NCBI GenBank assembly: GCA_937927945.1
Contig: CALEYW010000042.1
Span: 1-45,432, forward strand
Length of the DNA stretch: 45,432 nucleotides
DNA from: an uncultured candidate division WPS-2 bacterium
Lineage (GTDB): Bacteria; Vulcanimicrobiota; Vulcanimicrobiia; Vulcanimicrobiales; Vulcanimicrobiaceae
Reading direction: 5' to 3'
Shown here: positions 8,248 to 14,646 of the stretch, in pieces
How positions within the stretch are numbered: position 1 is the stretch's first letter
Layout: every line of letters starts with the position of its first letter
Position numbers and translations under genes: made by a program
Notes under the pieces: generated by a model
Databases searched by the model: none
The model's input: only the letters and a program-made list of their open reading frames with translations
Told to the model about the DNA's origin: nothing

Positions 8248-9597
8248 GTGGCCTTTCAAGGGTGTGTGGATACGGTTGACAATGGCATGCTGCGTGGCTG
8301 GGCATACGACCCGAGCGCCCGCACGAGCCCGCCCGTCTCGTTCGCGATCGACGGCCGTGTCGTAGCCGTCAAAATCGGCACCGAGTTTCGCGCTGATCTG
8401 GTCGATGCACAGATCGGCGACGGCCGGCACGGATTCACGTGGCCGCTGCCGGACAGCGCCGGTTCACAATCGCCCGCAGTGGTCACCGTGCGCTTTTCGG
8501 ACGGCACGCTGCTCCACGGGGGCGAGCGGCTGGTCATGCGATCCGGGCTGGCCAAGTCGGAGCTGTTCGGGGGCGTTCTCGCGACGGGAATATGGATGCC
8601 GACCGGCATCGACGTTACACCGCAACGGATCGCGATCGAAGGTTGGGCGATTCCGCCCTTCGCGGCGCCCGTCCCGTGGTCGATCACCCACAATGGTACG
8701 GCGTTCGCGCAATCGATCGTGTTCGATGATCGCGAGATCGCTGCCCGCCTCGGCATTCCGACCGCGGACGTGCGCTTCGGCTTTCGCTGTGAAACCCCGA
8801 ACCCCGATCCGGCCGCAACCGAGCACGAGTTCGGATTCGTGGATGCGCGTACGTCACGGCTCTTCAACCCGAACCACACGATTCACTACAATGCGGCTTC
8901 GGCGCCACTGCCTGAGGCCGCTCAACGCAAGCGCGTCAGTGCAAACGAAGATCTGAATAAGTTCTTCGTCGCCGGCGCCTCGACGTACGCGCGGTTGGAT
9001 CGCGTGCTGCAAACGTCCTTCGGCAAAACCTTGGCGCAGGCCGATGCGGTCTTGGACTGGGGTTGCGGTTGCGGTCGCGTGTTTCGCTTTCTCCCCCCGG
9101 ACCGTCTAGCCCACTTCACCGGCATCGACATCGATCGCGACAACGTCGCGTGGTGCGCGCCAAATTTCCCGGCTGCCCGATTTGAAGCCGTCTCGCCGCG
9201 GCCTCCGACGCCGCTGCCCGCCGCAGCTTTCGACGTCGTTTTCGGCATCTCGGTCTTTACGCACCTCACGGAGCAGAATCACGTCGAGTGGCTGGAGGAG
9301 CTCGCTCGCATCACGCGGCCGGGCGCTGCCGTTTTGGTCAGCGTGCACGGGGAAACGGCCTGGATCCTCTCAGGGTACCCGCTGGAGCGCTATGCCGAAT
9401 GGCGGTCACACGGATATTTGCTCGCCGGGAAGAACTTCGATCTCGACGACGCGTATGCCGACACCAGCCTGTACTTCAACTCGTTCATATCGCGCCGCTA
9501 CGTCTACGAGAATTGGAGCCGGTATTTCCGCGTTGTCGACGTCCTGTCGGGAGCGATCAATAACTTTCACGACTTGGTCGTGCTCGAGCGAACCTGA
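8248..9597 (+). CDS. SAM-dependent methyltransferase with duplicated N-terminal GWA module
   Basis: 449 residues, GTG start, no clear ribosome-binding site. The C-terminal half (about 230-449) is a class I methyltransferase: motif I VLDWGCGCGRV at 268-278, GIDIDRDNV as the acidic strand-2 loop, FDVVFGISVFTHL as motif IV-like, and ITRPGAAVLVSVHG. The N-terminal half holds two related segments, one around 5-65 (LRGWAYDP, DGRHGFTW) and one around 125-185 (IEGWAIPP, VRFGFRC), each with a Gly-Trp-Ala core followed by a proline-rich strand. Modules of the first kind occur next to glycosyltransferases and sulfotransferases and probably bind glycan or another partner; that is inference. Neighbouring sugar and sulfotransferase genes suggest O-methylation of a surface polysaccharide. 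Confidence 0.8.
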   Translation: MAFQGCVDTVDNGMLRGWAYDPSARTSPPVSFAIDGRVVAVKIGTEFRADLVDAQIGDGRHGFTWPLPDSAGSQSPAVVTVRFSDGTLLHGGERLVMRSGLAKSELFGGVLATGIWMPTGIDVTPQRIAIEGWAIPPFAAPVPWSITHNGTAFAQSIVFDDREIAARLGIPTADVRFGFRCETPNPDPAATEHEFGFVDARTSRLFNPNHTIHYNAASAPLPEAAQRKRVSANEDLNKFFVAGASTYARLDRVLQTSFGKTLAQADAVLDWGCGCGRVFRFLPPDRLAHFTGIDIDRDNVAWCAPNFPAARFEAVSPRPPTPLPAAAFDVVFGISVFTHLTEQNHVEWLEELARITRPGAAVLVSVHGETAWILSGYPLERYAEWRSHGYLLAGKNFDLDDAYADTSLYFNSFISRRYVYENWSRYFRVVDVLSGAINNFHDLVVLERT

Positions 9598-9660
9598 TCA
9601 GATCCCGCCGGACACGGCCCTCCCCAGCCGCCGAACGAATCGCTGGCGGAACCCGCTCGA

Positions 9661-9683
9661 CTGACCCGGAATCATTCGGTCAG
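9661..9683 (+). promoter_or_regulatory. Hairpin directly upstream of the kamD start
   Basis: CTGACC (9661-9666) is the perfect reverse complement of GGTCAG (9678-9683), which ends one base before the kamD ATG at 9685. No Shine-Dalgarno sequence is visible there. The hairpin would cover the initiation region and could limit translation. Only six base pairs support it. Confidence 0.3.
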
Positions 9684-9684
9684 C

Positions 9685-11235
9685 ATGGAATTGCGGATCG
9701 ATAGCGAGGCTGTCGCGAGCGCGCGGCGCCTCGCCTCCGCGGTCGTCGACCCGATCGCCGGCTTCATCGCACGCCACTCGACGGTCAGCGTGGAACGCGC
9801 CGTTGCGCGCCTGTGCGGAATCGACGGCGTCGACGCCGACGGGATCCCGCTGCCGAACCGGCTCGTCGACGCGCTCCCCGTTCGCGAGGTGGGGGTCGCG
9901 CGCGTGCTCGGCGCGGCGATCGCCGAGACGGGCCGCACTCCGCAGCAGGTCGCCGAGGCGGTGGCAGCCGGCGAGGCGCTGCAGGACCCGGCCGGCACGC
10001 CCGAGACCGCGCTTCGGGCCGCACTGCGGCCGTTCATCGACGCCGGCTTGGCGCGGATCGACGCGAACCGCACGGCGCGCGAGGCCCTGCTGAGACGGCT
10101 CCCGCAAGGCGCACCGCCGCTGCTCTACGTGATCGTCGCGAGCGGCAACATCTACGAAGATCGCACCGCTGCGGTCGCCGCGGCCGAAGCCGGCGCGCAG
10201 GTGATCGCCGTGATTCGCTCCACCGCCCAGTCGCTGCTCGACTACGTGCCGTATGGCGCCACGACCGAAGGCTTCGGCGGGACGTACGCCACCCAAGAGA
10301 ACTTCCGCATCATGCGCGCCGCGCTGGACGAAGTTTCCGAGCGCCTGGGACGCTACGTGATGTTGACCAACTACGCCAGCGGCTTGTGCATGCCCGAGAT
10401 CGCCGCCACGGCCGCGCTCGAGCGGCTCGACATGCTGCTCAACGACTCGATGTACGGCATCCTCTTCCGCGACATCAACATGCAGCGCACGTTCGTCGAT
10501 CAGCATTTTTCGCGCCAGCTCAACGCACGCAGCGGGATCATCATCAACACCGGTGAGGACAACTACCTCACTACCGCCGATGCCGTGGAGCAAGCACCGG
10601 CGGTGCTCGCCTCGCAGTTCATCAACGAGGCGTTCGCGCTGCGTGCCGGGCTGCTGCCCCGTCAAATGGGACTCGGCGACGCCTACGAGATCGACCCGGA
10701 TCTCGAAGACGGCTTTCTTTTCCAGCTCGCGCAGGCTCAGCTCGCGCGCCAGATCTTCCCCGACGCGCCGCTCAAGTACATGCCGCCGACCAAGCACATG
10801 ACGGGCAACATCTTCAAGGGCCACCTGATCGACGCGATGTTCAATCTCACCTCGGTCATGACGCACCAGACGATCCACCTGTGCGGGATGCTGACCGAAG
10901 CGATTCACACGCCGTTCCTGGGTGACCGCGCCCTGGCGCTCGAAAATGCGCGCTACGTGATGGGGACGGCGCGCAGCTTCGGCGACGAGATCGAAATCAA
11001 GCCCGGCGGCAAGATCGAGCGCCGGGCGCACGACGTGCTGGCCGGCGCGGTGCGCATCCTCGACGGCGTCGCGGAGCGGGGCCTGATGGCCGCAATCGAG
11101 GGCGGTACGTTCGCCGACGTGCGCCGCCCGCGCGACGGCGGCCGCGGCTACGACGGCGTCTTCGCCAAAGCTCCGTCGTACTGGAACCCGTTCGCCGAGG
11201 CGCTGGCCGGCGGCGAAGCGGCGGTGACGAGGTGA
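9685..11235 (+). CDS. kamD: Lysine 5,6-aminomutase alpha subunit
   Basis: 516 residues, the usual length for KamD. With KamE it forms the adenosylcobalamin- and PLP-dependent enzyme that moves the terminal amino group of D-lysine or L-beta-lysine to carbon 5, an early step of anaerobic lysine degradation. Family segments seen include IVASGNIYEDRTAA, YGATTEGFGGTYATQENFRIMR, MLTNYASGLCMPEIA, LNDSMYGILFRDINMQRTFVDQ and INTGEDNYLTTADAVE, which belong to the TIM-barrel domain. The start is the first ATG after a 6-bp hairpin. The stop overlaps the kamE start (GTGA). No lysine 2,3-aminomutase (kamA), kdd, kce or kal gene is visible in the window, so the rest of the pathway must lie elsewhere or the substrate enters as a lysine isomer. 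Confidence 0.93.
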   Translation: MELRIDSEAVASARRLASAVVDPIAGFIARHSTVSVERAVARLCGIDGVDADGIPLPNRLVDALPVREVGVARVLGAAIAETGRTPQQVAEAVAAGEALQDPAGTPETALRAALRPFIDAGLARIDANRTAREALLRRLPQGAPPLLYVIVASGNIYEDRTAAVAAAEAGAQVIAVIRSTAQSLLDYVPYGATTEGFGGTYATQENFRIMRAALDEVSERLGRYVMLTNYASGLCMPEIAATAALERLDMLLNDSMYGILFRDINMQRTFVDQHFSRQLNARSGIIINTGEDNYLTTADAVEQAPAVLASQFINEAFALRAGLLPRQMGLGDAYEIDPDLEDGFLFQLAQAQLARQIFPDAPLKYMPPTKHMTGNIFKGHLIDAMFNLTSVMTHQTIHLCGMLTEAIHTPFLGDRALALENARYVMGTARSFGDEIEIKPGGKIERRAHDVLAGAVRILDGVAERGLMAAIEGGTFADVRRPRDGGRGYDGVFAKAPSYWNPFAEALAGGEAAVTR

Positions 11236-11966
11236 GCGCGGTGAAGCCGTACGGCGACACGCTCGACGACGGGGCCGTGCAGCTCTCGTTCACATTGCCG
11301 ATCGCCTGGAGCGAAGCCGCCGACGAAGCCGCGCGCCAACTCGTCGCGAAGATGGGCTTCGGCGAGGTCTCGGTCGTCGAAGGGCGTTCGATCGCTGCGA
11401 ACTTCTCGTTCTTCGTCGTGTACGCGCGCACGCCCGTGTCGATCGACATCTCGACGATCGCGGCGCCGTCGGCGTCGGCCGACGCGCTCGACATGGACGG
11501 CGTCGACGCCCTGATCGCGGCGCGCATCGGACGCAAGGTGCGCGTCGTCGGCGCGTGCATCGGCACCGACGCCCACACCGTCGGGATCGACGCGATCCTC
11601 AACATGAAGGGCTACAAGGGCGATTACGGTTTGGAGCGGTATCACGGCTTCGACGTGTACAACCTCGGCAGCCAGATCGCCGTCGAAGACCTGGTGCGCT
11701 TCGCGAAGGAGCGCGAGGTCGACGCGATCCTTGCTTCGCAAGTCGTGACGCAAAAGGGGAGCGACATCGCCAACTTCACGGCGCTGGCCGAACTGCTCGA
11801 AGCCGAGAACGTGCGCGAAGGCATCCTGCTGATCGCGGGCGGCCCGCGGGTGACCAACCTGCTCGCCGCCGAGCTCGGCTACGACGCCGGCTTCGGCCGG
11901 GGAACGTTGCCCAGCGACGTCGCGACCTTCATCGCGCGCCGGATCGCCGAGCGCGTCGCAGCGTGA
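11232..11966 (+). CDS. kamE: Lysine 5,6-aminomutase beta subunit (B12-binding)
   Basis: 244 residues. The B12-binding signature DxHxxG is seen in GTDAHTVG, with H115 as the expected cobalt ligand. Eleven residues later K126 in LNMKGYKG matches the spacing between the cobalt-binding histidine and the PLP Schiff-base lysine known for the clostridial beta subunit (H133/K144). Both cofactor sites therefore look intact. The N-terminal dimerisation domain (about 1-85) precedes the Rossmann-like cobalamin domain; GSQIAVEDLVRFAKE and IAGGPRVTNLLAAELG complete it. GTG start within the kamD stop and GTGA overlap with the next gene indicate translational coupling on both sides. Confidence 0.94.
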   Translation: MSAVKPYGDTLDDGAVQLSFTLPIAWSEAADEAARQLVAKMGFGEVSVVEGRSIAANFSFFVVYARTPVSIDISTIAAPSASADALDMDGVDALIAARIGRKVRVVGACIGTDAHTVGIDAILNMKGYKGDYGLERYHGFDVYNLGSQIAVEDLVRFAKEREVDAILASQVVTQKGSDIANFTALAELLEAENVREGILLIAGGPRVTNLLAAELGYDAGFGRGTLPSDVATFIARRIAERVAA

Positions 11967-13516
11967 GGGTCAGACTCGCGGCGCTCGCGGGCTGCGCCGC
12001 GATAGCGTGCGCCGTTCCGGCACTGGCGGTCGACCGCAGTCTCGGCGCCGACGTGCCGAAGCCGGTCGCCTCGGGCGCGCCGTGGACCGACGCTGAGATG
12101 GCGTCACTCTCGGCGAATATCGACATGGCCATGGCTGGGTCGACGGCGGTGCGCGGCGCGCACGTCGGGCTGTACGCGATCGACGCGCGAGACGGCCGCG
12201 TGCTCTACCAGCGCGGCGGCGACGATGCGTTTCAGCCGGCGTCCACCTTCAAGCTGGTGGTCGGGAGCGCCGCGCTCGAGAAGCTGGGTCCCGACTTCCG
12301 GTTTCACACCGAGGTGCTCTCGACCGGCGGGGTCGACGGCGGCCGGCTCGACGGCGAACTCGTGCTGCGCGGCGGCGGCGATCCGTTTCTGAACGCGGCC
12401 GACCTCGACGCGGCGGCAGCCGCCGTCGCAAAGGCCGGCATCACGCATGTCGCACGCGGCGTGCGGATCGACGACTCGCACTTCGAGCAGCCGGGCTACC
12501 TGCCGGGCTGGAACTGGGACGACTTCGCGTACTACTACGCGACGGTCGTGGGCGCGCTGACGTTCGAGGAGAACGTCGTCCACCTGACGATCGCGCCGGG
12601 AGCGAACCCGGGCGATGCGGCCACCGTCACCGCCGCGCCGATCGGTTTGGTGGCGGGCCCGATCGAAGGGTGTCCGCCGACGGCTTCCGTACACGTCCTG
12701 CGGTACGCGACGACCGGTGCCGCCGGCGCGAAGGACACGATCGACGTCGAGCGCGAGCGCTCCGGCTGCATCCGCGTCACCGGGACGATTCCGGCCGGGG
12801 CGAAGGCCGACACCGTCGACGCGGCGGTCGTGAGCCCCGCCGTCTACGCGCACGACGCATTCGTCGCGGCGCTGAAGCGCCACGGCGTCGAGAGCACCGA
12901 ATCGACGCAGATCGCCGGACCGTGGCCCGACGAGCATCGCATCGTCCTCGCGCCGAATACGAACGCCGCCGTCGTCTGGTCGCACGACTCCGAGCCGCTG
13001 CGCGATGCGCTCGCGGACCTGTGGCTTCCCAGCGACAACCTCGTCGCGGAACTGCTGCTGCGCCAACTCGGCTTCGCGCAGGACGGTGCTCCAGGGACGA
13101 CCGCGCACGGCATCGCCGTGGAGACCGCGTGGCTCAAGGGGCTCGACATCGACACCGCGGCGCTCGCCATCGAGGACGGCAGCGGGCTCTCGACCTACGA
13201 CCGCATCACGCCGCACGACCTCGTCACGATCCTCAAGCACGACTGGGACGGCCCCTACCGCGACGTCGTGCTCGACGCTCTCCCGATCGCCGGCGTGCGC
13301 GGGACGTTGAAGTCGTCGTTCGCCGGGACGCCCGCCGAGCGCCACGTCTTCGCGAAGACCGGCTCGATCTCGCACGTGAGCACGCTCGCCGGCTACGTCG
13401 CGAACGCGAAGCACGGTGCGGTGATCTTCGCCTTTCAAGTCGACGACTGGGTCGGTCAGAGCGCGGCGCTGCGCGACCTGCGCGCGCGCGTGCTCGCGCA
13501 TTTCGTGGAAGATTGA
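11963..13516 (+). CDS. dacB: D-alanyl-D-alanine carboxypeptidase/endopeptidase (PBP4 family, S13)
   Basis: 517 residues, GTG start overlapping the kamE stop. A signal peptide (about 1-22, VPALA) sends it to the periplasm, where this family trims pentapeptide stems or cleaves D-Ala-meso-DAP cross-links. All three active-site motifs are present: SxxK as S94-T-F-K97, SDN at 357-359 and KTG at 465-467. The long insert between the first two motifs is the usual S13 domain II/III. Coupling to lysine-aminomutase genes is unusual. A cell-wall-recycling link to D- or beta-lysine is one guess; simple operon membership is another. The stop overlaps the SIS gene start (TGATG). Confidence 0.93.
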   Translation: MRVRLAALAGCAAIACAVPALAVDRSLGADVPKPVASGAPWTDAEMASLSANIDMAMAGSTAVRGAHVGLYAIDARDGRVLYQRGGDDAFQPASTFKLVVGSAALEKLGPDFRFHTEVLSTGGVDGGRLDGELVLRGGGDPFLNAADLDAAAAAVAKAGITHVARGVRIDDSHFEQPGYLPGWNWDDFAYYYATVVGALTFEENVVHLTIAPGANPGDAATVTAAPIGLVAGPIEGCPPTASVHVLRYATTGAAGAKDTIDVERERSGCIRVTGTIPAGAKADTVDAAVVSPAVYAHDAFVAALKRHGVESTESTQIAGPWPDEHRIVLAPNTNAAVVWSHDSEPLRDALADLWLPSDNLVAELLLRQLGFAQDGAPGTTAHGIAVETAWLKGLDIDTAALAIEDGSGLSTYDRITPHDLVTILKHDWDGPYRDVVLDALPIAGVRGTLKSSFAGTPAERHVFAKTGSISHVSTLAGYVANAKHGAVIFAFQVDDWVGQSAALRDLRARVLAHFVED

Positions 13517-14511
13517 TGCTCGGCGCGCATTTCGAAGCGGAGATCCGCGAGCAGCCCGACGTATGGCGGCGAATCGCGGAGTCCGACGACGCGCTGCGCT
13601 TCGCAAGCGCGGTCGCCGGACGCGACGTCCTGTTTCTCGGCAGCGGAAGCTCGCTGTTCATGGCAATGCTCGGCGCGCTCGCGTTCCGGCGTCGCGGCAT
13701 CCGCGCCTCCGCGCTGGCGGCCAGCGAGGCCCGATTCGACAACGCCGCCTACCGCGACGCATGTGTCGTCGCGCTCTCGCAGAGCGGGCGCTCCGCCGAC
13801 CTGCTCGACGCGATCGATCGACTGGCTCCCTCGCGCCTGATCGCGCTCACCAACGACGTCACCTCGCCGCTCGCCGACCGGTCGGAGTTCGTGATCGACG
13901 TGCTCGCCGGGCCCGAACAAGCCGTTCCCGCCAGCAAGAGCGTGAGCTCGATGGCGGCGATCCTGTTATGGGCCGCCGCGCTGACCGCCGGAACGAAAAA
14001 CCGGACCGCGCAGACGCTCGTCGAGACGGCCGAAGACGTGCGCGCGTGGCTCGACGGCACCGGCGTGCACGACGTCGAGGCAGCGGCCCGGCGGATCGCG
14101 CGGCGGCGCAGCGTCGCGGTCGTCGCCGCCGGATACGGCGTTCCCATCGCCTACGAACTCGCACTCAAGATCAAGGAAGCGAGTTACCTCCATGCCGAGG
14201 GCTTCGCGGCCGGCGAGTTTCGCCACGGCAGTTCCGCGATGCTCGACGCGTCGAGCGCGATCATTGGAATCGTCGACGAAGTCTCGCGCGACATCGTGCA
14301 TCGCCCGCTCGCCGAGGCGGTCGAAGCCGAGGCGGCGCGGTACGTCATCGGCGCCCACAGCGGCGACATCCCGCTGCTGGGGCCGGCGACCGGCGAGGCC
14401 TTCAACACCCTGGCGTGGCTCGTGGCCGGGCAGTATCTGGCGCTGAGCCTGGGCCGGGCGAACTACGTCGAATCGGACGCGCCGCGCGGCCTGCGCAAGT
14501 GGATGGTCTAG
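13516..14511 (+). CDS. SIS-domain protein, GlmS-isomerase/AgaS-like aminosugar-phosphate enzyme
   Basis: 331 residues with two SIS domains. The first has GSGSS (42-46) and SQSGRSADLLDAI (88-100), phosphosugar-binding loops. The second has YELALKIKEASYLHAEGFAAGEFRHG, close to the GlmS isomerase segment that carries the catalytic Glu and His. The glutaminase domain of GlmS is absent, so it more likely works as an isomerising deaminase (AgaS-, FrlB- or NagB-II-like) releasing ammonia from glucosamine-6-phosphate or a relative. It is the last gene of the kamD-kamE-dacB operon and fits with amino-sugar or peptidoglycan salvage. Exact substrate is not determined. A short dispersed repeat follows ten bases after its stop. 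Confidence 0.85.
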   Translation: MLGAHFEAEIREQPDVWRRIAESDDALRFASAVAGRDVLFLGSGSSLFMAMLGALAFRRRGIRASALAASEARFDNAAYRDACVVALSQSGRSADLLDAIDRLAPSRLIALTNDVTSPLADRSEFVIDVLAGPEQAVPASKSVSSMAAILLWAAALTAGTKNRTAQTLVETAEDVRAWLDGTGVHDVEAAARRIARRRSVAVVAAGYGVPIAYELALKIKEASYLHAEGFAAGEFRHGSSAMLDASSAIIGIVDEVSRDIVHRPLAEAVEAEAARYVIGAHSGDIPLLGPATGEAFNTLAWLVAGQYLALSLGRANYVESDAPRGLRKWMV

Positions 14512-14521
14512 TACTCCCCTT

Positions 14522-14543
14522 TCACCCTGAGCCTGTCGAAGGG
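14522..14543 (+). repeat. Dispersed repeat copy, CCCTGAGCYTGTCGAAGGG type
   Basis: The segment reads TCACCCTGAGCC followed by TGTCGAAGGG. Its reverse complement recurs at about 20375-20396 with one mismatch, and a related half-copy is in the hairpin at 29176-29218. The same short element is known to me from many unrelated bacterial genomes, often between genes or as a C-terminal LRQAQG tail. Function is uncertain. Confidence 0.65.
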
Positions 14544-14646
14544 CCATTTGGCGGCAGGAACCAGGCCGAACCTTAAGCGTACATTAGGGCCAAGCGGACG
14601 CGCGTCAGATGACGCCGGTCGCTTTTCTTTTGTCCCCGGAGGAACT

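Noticed and set aside
7833..8279. Plus-strand open frame of about 148 codons across the 7.85-8.25 kb gap
   Set aside because: Arg/Ser/Pro-rich composition and overlap with two real genes; the better protein-like frame is the short remnant ending at 8178.
9598..11031. Minus-strand open frame of about 477 codons
   Set aside because: It is fully antisense to kamD, whose cofactor and family motifs are intact in the plus strand.
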